A DNA stretch of 64,000 nt from Anaeramoeba flamelloides (Eukaryota; Metamonada; Anaeramoebidae): positions 372,001 to 436,000 of the forward strand of contig JANTQA010000040.1 of assembly GCA_027625915.1 (NCBI GenBank), written 5' to 3'. The first letter of the stretch is position 1; every line of letters begins with the position of its first letter. Below the pieces are notes generated by a model. The model did not search any database. It was given only the letters and a program-made list of their open reading frames with translations, and was not told where the DNA came from. Shown here in pieces: positions 11,036 to 21,638 of this stretch. Made by a program: the position numbers and the translations under genes.

Positions 11036-14000
11036 GGATGTGTGATAAAGGTTTTGAACAATTATTCATCAAAGGATCTTTTGAGAATTTATTTAAAAAA
11101 ATTTGTAAGTTTTTATTTATTTAAAAAAAAATATATTTTGGTTGAAGAAAAAAAATCTTTCTATTTTGGGAAATGAAGAATTTTAGTGGATTTAGTCCTA
11201 TACTAAACCAATTATAGTTACATTTCTTCAAAAATTGTATTTGTTTTAAAATAACAAAGGAATAGTCATCCAAAATTTTCATTTTCTCTTTTTTAACCTT
11301 ATATGTGAAAATAAAAAACCTTCTCATCCTAAATTACATATCAAAAATAGATCAAATAAATCCCTCAACATTGTCTCATTGTTTAACACTTTCATCTAAA
11401 AATAAATTTTCTTGAAAAACTGTTTTTTCGCAACCTTCTTTTTCATTTTGAGATTCCAGGTTAAGAAAATTTCATTCAAAAAATGTCATTTTTCCTACTT
11501 ATATATCACTGAATAAATATTTATGAGATATATAAACTCCAAGAACCCTCTTTTATCACATGGAACATTAAATTTCAATTGCAAACATATTTCTTAAATA
11601 AGTATAAAATTTGTTCAAAATTTTACCTATTATTGTCAATTTTTCTGAAATTTTTTTTTTAAAAGGTTTTTAAAAATATTATCAACATTAACTCAATTTT
11701 TTGTTATAAATTTGATAATTTGAGTCTTTAATTTTTGAATTTCTTTTTCAATAATAAAACTTAAAGTTACCAATACAATATTTACATATCGTTTATTGTC
11801 AGTTACTTTGATTGGTTAAAGTGTAAGTCTTCTTGAAAAAAAAAAAAAAAACATATAAATTTTTATTTTGAAACACAAATTAAAATTTTCTACATGCATT
11901 ATTTTGACAAAAGTGATTCCTAGTTTCATTCTACAAATTAAATCTTAAAATACAGAAGAATATGAAAAAGAGTTATCTTATGTAAAATGTTAGTCCATGT
12001 TATTTTAGTTGTTAGTTTTTCTATCATAACTTATAATGAATTTTATAAGTTGTTCTAAAAGCCAATTATTTGATTTTTTATTTTTATTTCTGAAAAATGA
12101 ATTGGTGAGTCTAATACCAATCATTTAGTTATGTTTAAAGACCTAGTTTCAATATAAATTAAAAAAAAATGATTTTTTTTTTTTTTTTTTTTTTTTGGTC
12201 ATTTTTTTTTTTTCAAGCTCCTTTTTCAAAAACCTCAAGAGTAAAAGGTTACCTGAGATGTAAAAATGATAACTATTCAACATAGACAAATATTTGGTTC
12301 AAAACTAAAACTAAGCGATTCCAAAAAAGTTAATTTAATTAAAAAGAATAAAAAAATGAACCTTTTGTGCTTTTTATACCAGGATTAGGGCTTTTATCAA
12401 AAGGCACTTTTTGTGTTGTAAATTAAAATATTTAATTTAAATGTAAATTCAAAAATTTGGACACGGTTTAAACGGTTGAAAGAATAAAAATACCCCTCTT
12501 TACATTCAAATTGAAAATAATTTTGATTTTACAAATTATTTCATTTTTTGTCTTTTTTTGCTTTATTTACATTTCCTCTTTTCCAGTTACAAAATCTGTT
12601 TCCTTATATCTGAAATTTTTTTTTGGATGATTGATACAAAGTTAATGCTGAGTTTAGTTAAAAAGAAAAATATACATACAATTAATTGATGGTATCTTAT
12701 CATTTGATCAAACAATAATTGTTTGTGAAATTTCAAAAAAATTATCAATAGAATTTTTGTTCAGATCTTTTCATCATTTTGGAAACAGACCTTTTTTTTT
12801 TCATTTGATATTTTTTTCTTGTTTTGGTGAAAATGATTACTTATAAAAACATTAATACCCGGTTAGTTAAATGTGTTTTTATATATTTTTGAAAAAATAT
12901 AATAAATTGATGTTTTTTTTTTTTTTTACGATTTTTGATTTGGATGTATCCATATTTTTCGAATGTGGTTTTACTAAAAAAAAAAAAGGCTAATAAATAG
13001 TTAATATGTCAATCTTATGTTTTTAATAGTTTTGAGTAAAAAGAATATTAAATCAAGCAACCCTTCACCCATTCTTTAAAGAATTTGTTCTTGGGTTAAA
13101 TCTTTTCTTTATTCCAGAAAAATTTAATGTGTTTGGATAACTTTTCAAAAGCGTTCTCAACAACCTAGCTACATTATCACCAATTATCAAAATTGTTTCT
13201 CCATTGTTTTTTTTTTTTGTTATTTTGATTCTTCTCATATCTTTTCATTGAGCAGAAAAGAGAACTAGAACTTAAAGGGTTATGTTAATCAATCCCCAAT
13301 ATTTAGGAAAACCACCTCTATTTTCTTTTTGGTTATTTAATATATGAAGATAATAACTAAATTTATAGTAAAAACTCATGCCTATTTTATAATAAAGTCT
13401 ATTTTTATAATTGATAATTATTCATTTGATCAAAAAATCACAAGATATTTTACCTTTGTAAAAAAAAAAATGAAAAGAAATCTTTTTTTTTTTTATCAAT
13501 TATAAAAAATATTATGCGTTTATATTAGAATTTTGTCTTTCAGGCCTTCTAGGTACTTGTGGATAAGTTAAAACCCTTTCTATTATTTTTAAGCTAGGAA
13601 TTTGTGCTAAAAATGTTTTTTTTTTTGTAAAATTCAACATATTTTTTTACAGGTGATTTCAAAAAAATTGATTTTTCTTTATCGCAGTTCGTATTTTATT
13701 GTAATGATGTGAATTATATCGATTTTATAATTTTTCGTTATAAAGTAGGATTAATCATGATTTTTTTCAGATTATTTTGATTTTTTTTACTAATATTGCA
13801 ATAATACATGTTTTCATCAAAACCTCTAAATGATTTTTTTTTACTTTTATGGGATAATTTTTTGGGTTAACTAACAAATTTATTTATTCAAAATTTAAAA
13901 AAAAATACTATTAGTTTAGAATAAATAGTTGTAATCATTAAAGTTTCATCCAATTTTTACAAATTTTAATTAGAAGTTTTGTTTTGTTCATAAATATAAT

Positions 14001-15479
14001 TTCATTTTTTCAAAATATATTTTTCTTAAATATATTTGGGAATTGAGTAATTTTATCCTCAAAACTCAAAATCAATTTTTTTCGGGCAAAAATAATTAAA
14101 TTGTTCAAAGAATTCTTATGAATAAGACCAAATAATTTGTCAAAAAAAAAAATTTCAAAATTCTAATTTTTTTTTGCAATTTCTTTTCTTTTTTTGAAAA
14201 CTAGAAAACCATTTTTGAAATTAAAGAATAGAAAAAAATTTTTTTTGCTTTAATTGATCTTAATTCCTTTGATAACATTTTGTTAAATTTCTTTCAAATT
14301 TTATTTTATTTAATCAACTATATTCTAGAAGTTTTATTTTTGTTGGCTGGGATTTAATTTGATATACTTTAATAATGGAAAATTTTATCAACATTATAAA
14401 TTTTATTTCAAAATCTGTACTATCCAACCTAAAAAACAATATTATGTATCATTTTCTTCAAATAAATTTGTTTTGAATAAAAATAATATATTACTTTTTT
14501 TCGTTTTATATTGGAAATATTTAAGAATTTTGAATTTCAAAAAATAGACTCAAATTAATAAATTGTTTTGATAATATTAACTCATCCAGTTAATTCAGCA
14601 AAAATACAAATTATAAAAAAAATTTTTTTTAGGATTTCAATTTTATTTTGAAAAATATTATCTCCTGAAGGAAAAAATTGTTTGAAGGATCTAAAGATCT
14701 AAGTTTTCACTCAAGAGAGTGTTTAATTATATGTGTTATTTTACATTCTTTTCCCCAAAAGAGTTGCTATTCTAAAGAAATTGTACAAAAAATTACTTGT
14801 TTCGTTGTATAAAAGCACAACAAACTCAAAAAAAAAATTATCAAATGGATTTCTTCTTATGAAAATTGTCATTTAAAAGTTTGAAAAATATATCGAAAAA
14901 CAAATGATTATGTAGTTAAAAAGGTTGTCACAATTTTTTTGAGGTTGGTGTATATATGAAAGTAAATAGAACAATTGATAAAAATACTTACAAGAATTTA
15001 ATAAAACTTTCTTTTAGACAGACAGTCTGTAAGATTTCAGTTTCTGATAGTCTTTCATATTTTTTCAAATTTCAAATACTTGAAATTTTTTTAGATCTAA
15101 GGAAAAGTAAAAAAAATAATTTAAAAAAATAACTTTTGAATTTGTTTGATATTTTTTAAAAGTTATTTAAAAGAGAAATATTTGTACCAATAAAAAAAAA
15201 TAGAAACTCTCTTTATGAAAACTGAAAACCGAAAAGTTGTTTAAATTACAAGTTTTTTAAATTTGAATTGTAAAAACTTTTAAATTGACAGTTATTGACT
15301 TTTTAATCTGTTAATGAAAGTTGTAAAAAAAAAGTTACATGAAAAAAATCCCAGGCAAGATTTTTAATTGTGAAAATTAGTTAAATTGTTGTTAAATTTC
15401 TTTTATTTTCAATTAAACCCTTTTTATAAATAACCAAATTTTTAATGAACCAAGTAATAAACCAAGATAAAGTTCACTA

Positions 15480-15815
15480 TCATCGAATAACTATAAAATA
15501 CTCAAGTAATTGTTTGATCACAAAAGTAGATAAACTTTTTTTGAAAAACAAATCCAGTTTTATTGAGGTTTGCTTGAGTTTGGAAAATGATAATTTTTCT
15601 TCTTGTTTTTTGATTGGTTGAATGGTGTTTTGAACAAGTGTGATTTCATCAATCATCATTCTAATAAGTGGGGGGGGTTATAATTATTAAAAGTATGTTT
15701 CGTAAAAAAAGGATTTGATTTTAAATAAATGAAATTACACAACCATTTTCCTAATATTCGCAATTCAAAATCTTATCAGGTATTATTTTCGTGTCCAGTA
15801 TTTTTTTCACTATTA
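15480..15815 (-). mobile_element. Family-K element, one arm plus internal part
   Basis: The sequence is the reverse complement of 42520-42870: AGTAGATAAACTT, GAGGTTTGCTT, TTTGGAAAATGATAATTTTT, TTCTTGTTTTTTGATTG and CATTCTAATAAGTGG, ending in the family terminus near GTCCAGTATTTTTTTCA. It lies directly upstream of the RCC1-BTB start. Confidence 0.6.
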
Positions 15816-15934
15816 GTCTTTAAAAATATGGAATAATTTCAAAAAAGCTAAAGTCCATCGAATTTTTAAAAAATAGATACATGTTTTGTGTTATTTTTGT
15901 CTTTCAAACTTGAATAAAAAATCATTTTTTTGTG

Positions 15935-17950
15935 ATGGATTTTCCTTTGTATTATTCTGGTTCAACAATTTTCAAATTTCTTAACGAGGAGAATTCCAAG
16001 CTTCCCAATTGGACCAAAGTAAGTGTACTAAAAAATACAAAGAAAATCATGAAAATTGTTGCAGGGTGTTCCCAACATGTGCTTGTCTGGAAACACAAAA
16101 ACAAGCTTGAGCTTCATCATTTTTCAAAAGGGAAAAAAAATTACAAAATCAAGAACGAAGAAATTAAGGACATCCAGTCTGGGATTCAAACATATATCAT
16201 TTTAACAAAATCGGGCACAGTTTATTCTTTGTCTGACTTTCATCATGATTTGTATCAAACAATTCCACATCAAAACAGAAATTTAAGCACTTTTCAAAAT
16301 CTTAGATTAGTTGAATTTTTTCAAATCAACAAAAGGTTTGTAAAACAAATCTCAGGGTCTTCAAAACAATTATTTTATGTGTCTAAAAATGGGAACCTTT
16401 ATTATTCTGGTTATAGTGGTAATACCGATCTTTTCTACAAACCACCCTAGGCAGCAAAAAAAAAATAATTTTCTCATTTTGTTATTATCTTTCTTTTTGA
16501 TCTTCTGGTTAAAATAAAAAACAAAAAAAAAAAAGACTTTTCAAAATATAAAACCGAAGGGTGTGTGGGTCTCGTTTTCAAAGGGAAAGTGAAAAAAATC
16601 TTTTCCACCAACCAGTCGAATTCTTACTTTTATATTACAAAGGATCACAAACTTTTTGCGTTTGGCTCCAACGAATGTGGGAAATTAGGACTAGGACACA
16701 AAAAACACATCAGAAAACCACAACAAGTTAAAAACTTGGGCTTTAAAGTTGCAGATCTTGAAGATATCCAATGTAGCCATTTTTATTCCATCTTGATCTT
16801 GAAAAGTGGTGAAACATATAGCTGCGGGCATGGTGGATATAATGGGATCGGAAGAAACACAAACACATTTGAGAAAGTTCCCTTGTTAGTTGGCAAATTT
16901 GTTACCAAAATATGCTTTTCAATCGATTGCCAATTTCTCGTTACAAGAGATCACAAGTTCTACACCTGGCAGTTCCCATCGTTATATTCAATCAAGGACT
17001 CTGAGAAATCAAAAAAACCAGCATTTGCTGAACTCCCCGATCTAATTCTCAAAAATTCAGCCTTTATTCAAATCTCGGCTTCAAATAAAATTGTGCTAAT
17101 TTATAACACTTTTAAAAATTTGCTTGACAATTGTCTTTATAGCGATTTTAAAAGTCTATTTGACTCCAAGAAATTTTGCGACTCCAAGTTAATAGTTTCT
17201 AATATCAACGAAAACGAAAACGAAAATGAAAATGAAAATGATAATAAGAAGAAGGTTGAAGAAATCCCAGTTCATAAATTGGTAATTGAGCGTAGAACGA
17301 AATTAACAATTGATGAATTTCAAAAAATAATTGATCAAAACAATTTTACCAAACAAGATATAAATTTCTTTCTAAACTGGATCTATTTTGATGATTATGG
17401 CTATTTAAGTGGCCGGTTAATTGAAAAATTTTTCAATCCATTCAATTTATCATTGAGTTCTAAAATTCTACTTGAAAATGATTTATTAAAATTATACGAG
17501 GATGAAAAATCAAAAGATTTTTATATTTTAGTTAAAAAATATAAAAAAAAACCCAAGAAAATTGGAAATAATAAAATAAAAATCGATCAAATCGAAAGCA
17601 AAAAAGATCAAGAAGAAAAATATGAAAAAATTGCAGTTCACAAATTAGTATTACTCATTAGATCGGGATTATTTAGAGATATGTTTGATAACCTAAATGA
17701 AAGAGAAAAAAAAATTTATCAAATAAAAGACTATACAGGAAAATCAAAAGAAAGTTTACAAATATTAATCAAATATTTTTATACTAATAAAATTCAATTA
17801 ACCTCAAATGAAATGGAAAATTATAATATTGAAATGATATTTGAAGAATTAAGAGATGCCCCCGAATACTATCAACTAAATGAAAAATGTAATTTAATAA
17901 ATGAATTAAATAGACTTCAAAATAATTTATTGTTTCTTAAAAATAAATGA
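15935..17950 (+). CDS. RCC1-repeat protein with tandem BTB/POZ domains
   Basis: There are two exons, 15935-16418 and 16536-17950, with a 117-nt intron (GTAATA...AAAAG); the alternative acceptor at 16559 also keeps frame. The product is about 632 aa. The ATG at 15935 gives MDFPLYYSG. Residues 1 to about 370 hold diverged RCC1 beta-propeller repeats (LFAFGSNECGKLGLGH, ETYSCGHGGYNGIG). A first BTB-like unit (about 395-490; DSKLIVS, an Asn/Glu tract, IPVHKLVI) is followed by a second BTB (about 505-620; SKDFYILV, a Lys-rich insert, VHKLVLLIRSGLFRDMFD, EYYQLNEK). The C-terminal half is clearly homologous to that of the gene at 545. RCC1-BTB proteins act as substrate or signalling adaptors; the propeller may bind partners and BTB may dimerise or bind Cul3. 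The specific role is unknown. The tight fit of the RCC1 and BTB patterns makes the gene call firm, and the exact splice acceptor less so. Confidence 0.85.
16419..16535 (+). other. Intron of the RCC1-BTB gene
   Basis: The intron is 117 nt, GTAATA to AAAAG, phase 1. It removes an in-frame stop (16448-16450) and joins an RCC1 strand (NLYYSGYS) to the next repeat (FKGKVKKIF). The acceptor at 16559 would shorten the protein by eight residues. Confidence 0.65.
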
Positions 17951-18099
17951 ATTCTAATCTAATCTGATCAAATCTGTCAAACTTTATCGATTTTCGTTTT
18001 TTTTTTGTTCTGATCAAAAAATAATGCATTTTTTAAAAATTTATCAAAATATTCTTTTTTTTTATTATTGAGGAAGAAGTGTAATTTACACTCTATATG

Positions 18100-19490
18100 C
18101 CCTTATACTTGTATTTCTGAAAAGAAATTTAAGCGTAAAATCATAGAATTAACGATTGTTAATTAATAAAAATAGTCTTGAACTGTCACAGTTCAAAATA
18201 ATTTCATTAAAATTTAATTCTTTTAGTTTGTAATAAAATATTAATCTATCTTTTCCATAGGAAGGACAGACCCATAAAAAATGATCAATATTTTCTATAA
18301 TTTCCTTTTGCTTATATTTTAAACATAAAGATCAAAATTTTTTTGATTTTTTTTTATTACGTAGTAATATCTATTTAAGTAGTTCATAAACGAACTAAAT
18401 TTTAACAATATTGAACTTGACGATAACTTAAATATTTTTGATTAGAAATAAATGTTTTTGGTTTTTTGTTATATTAAGATATTCTTGAGGAGTGTCTTCA
18501 AGTTCCATAGAGTACCGTCAAGTGCCTAGCTTTTCTTAAGATTTTCTGTTTTATTTGTAAAGTGTTCTGGGTTTTCTCTAGGTTTTCTATTTTATTTGTG
18601 AAGTGTTCTAGGTTTTTTTTACTTTAGAAATAAACCGAAAATGTATTAAAATTTTCTGTTTATTTCTAAAGTGAAAAAAAACCTAACGAAAATCTATTGA
18701 TTTTCTCAATAAACAGAAAACCCAAGAAAACATAACGTCACTTTTATTTAATTCAGAAGAATTGAGAAAAAAATTTTTTTTACTCCACTCCTTTAAATCT
18801 AGGAAAACCCAAAGACATTTCAAATTGGTAGAATTCAGCAACACATTGTAATTATAATTATAAATTTCTTTTTTAAGAATCTTTAGGTTTTTTGAATTCA
18901 AAATAAATTTATTGTTAATTCTTTGGTTGAATTTTATTAATTTTTCAAGATTTGGTAGAGATAATTCTTTAAATTTATTTTTGAATTTAAATTTCTTATT
19001 ATTAACTGAAAAAATCAAAATTTCGGATTTAAATTCGAAATTTCTAAATAAGAACTGGCGTGTTTCTGTTTGTTTTGCAGATATCGATAATGTACGAATT
19101 AATCCAAGAATTTTTATAATTTAAAAGTTTTATTTTCAAAATTAAAAATTTCTAATAATCTGCTAATTGGCTTGATATAAAGGAATTAAGTAGTCTAATT
19201 TATAAATTATTTGTTAATAAATTATTATTTAATAATTTTTTTATAATTATTATAAGTTAACTTTCCCTTTTTCAGATTTGTTCTCTAAATGTGAAATTTT
19301 ATCCAAGTTAATACCCAAGTCTTTAATATTTGATGAAGCTTGTGAAATTTCTGTTTTGTCTTTATTGGTTTTTAATCCAAATTGAATAATTATTAGATAT
19401 ATTGACTTTAATTTTTCGTTTATTTGATTTATATTTCCTTCCATAATTAAAATTAAATCCTCAGTAAACATTTGATAATGATTAGTTAAT
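18100..19490 (-). mobile_element. Decayed LINE (non-LTR retrotransposon) 3' part
   Basis: The minus strand carries an RT fragment at 19471-19253 with the palm motif region (TEDLILIMEG in place of the usual A-D-D) followed by GLKTNKDKTEI and DLGINLDK, the order seen in non-LTR RTs. Towards the 3' end, about 18330-18240, lies CLKYKQ...ENIDHFLWVCPSYGKDR, the C-terminal Cys/His-type motif typical of LINE ORF2. Several stops and frame changes separate the pieces, and the catalytic pair is altered. A module of composite repeats (18490-18810) sits between them, apparently inserted. The element is dead and old. It lies just 3' of the RCC1-BTB gene. Confidence 0.7.
18490..18810. repeat. Repeat module M with palindromes, inside the LINE remnant
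   Basis: It has alternating TTTTCTGTTTTATTTGT, AAGTGTTCTAGGTTTT and AAAACCTAACGAAAATCTAT motifs facing their own complements. The same module occurs at 46760-47130 and 60440-60720. It begins with ACCGTCAAGTGCCTAGCTTTT, the motif also found next to B palindromes. Confidence 0.55.
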
Positions 19491-19562
19491 GGTATTATTT
19501 TTGATAAAATAAAATGTTAAATAAGGTCAAATAACTGACTAAACTTCCTTAAATCTAATTAA

Positions 19563-20147
19563 GCTATTTCCAATAAAGTGGGGCAAATTTATTTTAAAAT
19601 ATAGCTTTTAAACTCAATCTATAAAAAAGCATTTAAACATCCAAAATCATTAACTACCATTTATCGATTCTTGATAATAATTCAATTCGTTTCTTACTAT
19701 TGTATTACTTAAATAAAAGATATTAAATTTTCTGATCTCGATTTTATCTGATATTTTTTAGGTGCTAAAATTGGTGTTTATTATTTTCTTTTTGTTTGAA
19801 AAACCCGTTTTCATAACTTTTTTAATCACAACAAATTTTCAAATAGAATTGAAAACATATAACTGTATTTTATTGTTTAAAAAATCATTTGTAACCTTTC
19901 CATATTTACAGTTTTTTAGAAAAATTGGTCGTACATTGTTTTCACCAAAAAAAGTATGGATTTTTTTTTCATTTTTTGAAAATATTTCATCCAACTTATT
20001 TTAAAATAAATACCTTAGCCATTTATTCAATTGGTATTAATATTAAACTTAATTTGGTATCATCAATTAATGAATACTACCACTAACAAAGACTATTTTT
20101 TATGAAATGTAAAAAAAAATATGCCCCACTTTTTTGGAAATACCTTA
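19563..20147 (+). mobile_element. Family-E inverted-repeat element, copy 2
   Basis: It begins GCTATTTCCAATAAAGTGGG and ends CCCACTTTTTTGGAAATACC, giving terminal inverted repeats of about 20 bases. The element is 585 bp. The interior aligns with 37440-38032 in the same direction and with 5173-5750 in reverse. The open frames inside are hydrophobic A/T artefacts, and no transposase is present. Confidence 0.7.
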
Positions 20148-20792
20148 TGAGGATCCATCAAAAAGAGAAAAGGATATTTTTTTTTTTCGGGATGAAATTT
20201 GATTTATGATTTTTCAATAATATTGCTTTTTCTTGCTATTATACTGATATTTAAATACTACCATCTTAAACTCCAAGATATATTTAAAAAAAGTATTTAT
20301 TTTATATTTTATTCGAGAAATTTCTGATATCTAAAATTTTAATCAAAATAAATTTTTTATTTTGGAGTATTTGGATAAATATTTTTATTTGTATAAAAAT
20401 ATTTAAAATGAATGGTTACCAGAAAAGAAATACCCCGTTCAGTAATTATTTTGAAATAAGAGACTTATTTGTTTTTTAAATGTTTTGATTTTTGAATTTT
20501 CCGATTTTTGAAATCGAAGAACTCGAAAATTTTTTTTTTATTTATTAAGTTATTAGAGGCTGTGATAATATTGTTCTAAACACTTTATTTTCGATAAAAT
20601 CTACTAATTTGTAAGACCTAGTCTGACATTTTTTCATCAAAATTGATAAAGGAATAATACGACAAATTTAATTAATTCACTTTGATCTTGTCATTTTTTT
20701 CACTTTTAAATCTTTGTTTTTATAAAAATCCAAAAATCTTTTAACATTAAAAAACAACCGAAATACAAATAAAACAAAATCAAAATCAAAGA

Positions 20793-21638
20793 ATGGGATT
20801 TGCAATTACACTTCAACTATGGACTTCTGTTATTTTCTTAATTCTTATTCTGACGATCTCCTTTTTTTGTGGGATTTATTTTCTTGCCGAAATTGCGAAT
20901 GAGAAAAGCAAGCATTTGAAACTGTTTCTTCAAATCTGTATTGCTTTGATTGTAGTTTTAGCAATCTTTTTAGTTGAAGACAGGTTTCCGATTTATTTGG
21001 TCGTGTGCACTATTGCTACACAACTCTTATATTTACCACTCTTAGTTCATTATCCAAAAGTGGATCTTCTCTCGCCAGAGTTTCTTATTGGCTTGTTTGT
21101 GACAATTACGAATGGAATTACTTGGCTCTATTTTATTCTTCACGATCGAGACAGATTTATTCTTCACTTATTGGCCTTATGCTTTGTCTTTGTTTCTTTA
21201 ACACCAGTTTTGTTGATTACTACTTTGTCACTTGACGAACGTGCAATTGAGAAAATTTCTCGGTTAGCATTTTTCCAAAACAAAGAAGATAAAAAGAAAG
21301 GTAAATCAGAGCATTATATTATCCGTAACGGCTCTTCAATTTTGCCTTCATTAGAAAAAAATGATGATCAATTTGGTGATAATTCTGGCATAAGGAAAAG
21401 AGCAAGCAAACAAAAAAGCTTTGATGAATTTTTAACAAATTTCCATGACGGGAAAGAACAACCAAATTCTTTTTCGTCGAATGTGAAATCGGCAAAAACC
21501 GATGCGGTTATTAAATCAGTCAGTACTTTAACAACTTCTTCAAATTTGTTTCTTTTAATTTTCTCAATCACAACATTTGTTTTTAAAAAAGCAAAAAATA
21601 AGCTGTTGCCGAACAAGCAAAATACAACAATTTTTTAA
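20793..21638 (+). CDS. TEX261/Svp26 family membrane protein
   Basis: The product is 281 aa from a single exon. Four to five hydrophobic segments span residues about 8-30, 42-60, 67-86, 97-116 and 122-145. The pattern GIYFLAEIANE, then VEDRFPIYLVV, VDLLSPEFLIGLF, and a C-terminal hydrophobic patch plus Lys-rich end (FSITTFVFKK...LLPNKQ) follows TEX261/Svp26 (GLYYLAEL, FERFPTSMI, TSPNFIL, FSFIKEAILPSRQ). These proteins sit in ER/Golgi membranes and, in yeast (Svp26/Erv26), act as adaptors loading Golgi enzymes into COPII vesicles. This copy has about 90 extra polar residues (about 165-260) between the last helix and the conserved C-terminal patch. The start ATG at 20793 places the first helix right at the N-terminus, as in the family. 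The family assignment is by motif order only. Confidence 0.8.
   Translation: MGFAITLQLWTSVIFLILILTISFFCGIYFLAEIANEKSKHLKLFLQICIALIVVLAIFLVEDRFPIYLVVCTIATQLLYLPLLVHYPKVDLLSPEFLIGLFVTITNGITWLYFILHDRDRFILHLLALCFVFVSLTPVLLITTLSLDERAIEKISRLAFFQNKEDKKKGKSEHYIIRNGSSILPSLEKNDDQFGDNSGIRKRASKQKSFDEFLTNFHDGKEQPNSFSSNVKSAKTDAVIKSVSTLTTSSNLFLLIFSITTFVFKKAKNKLLPNKQNTTIF

Larger units (their letters stand above)
8940..15930. other. 7-kb stretch without a recognisable gene
   Basis: This is mostly A/T-rich low-complexity DNA. It contains family-D repeat copies (9180-9290, weaker 11865-11930), a palindromic B unit (10070-10152), a somewhat GC-richer island at 10855-11035 with no recognised product, long T runs (12173-12197) and one arm of a family-K element (15480-15815). 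Open frames here are short and A/T-driven. Confidence 0.55.

Noticed and set aside
19762-20004. 80-codon frame in element E
   Set aside because: Not conserved as a frame in the copy at 37.4 kb; composition is Phe/Leu/Ile from T-rich DNA.
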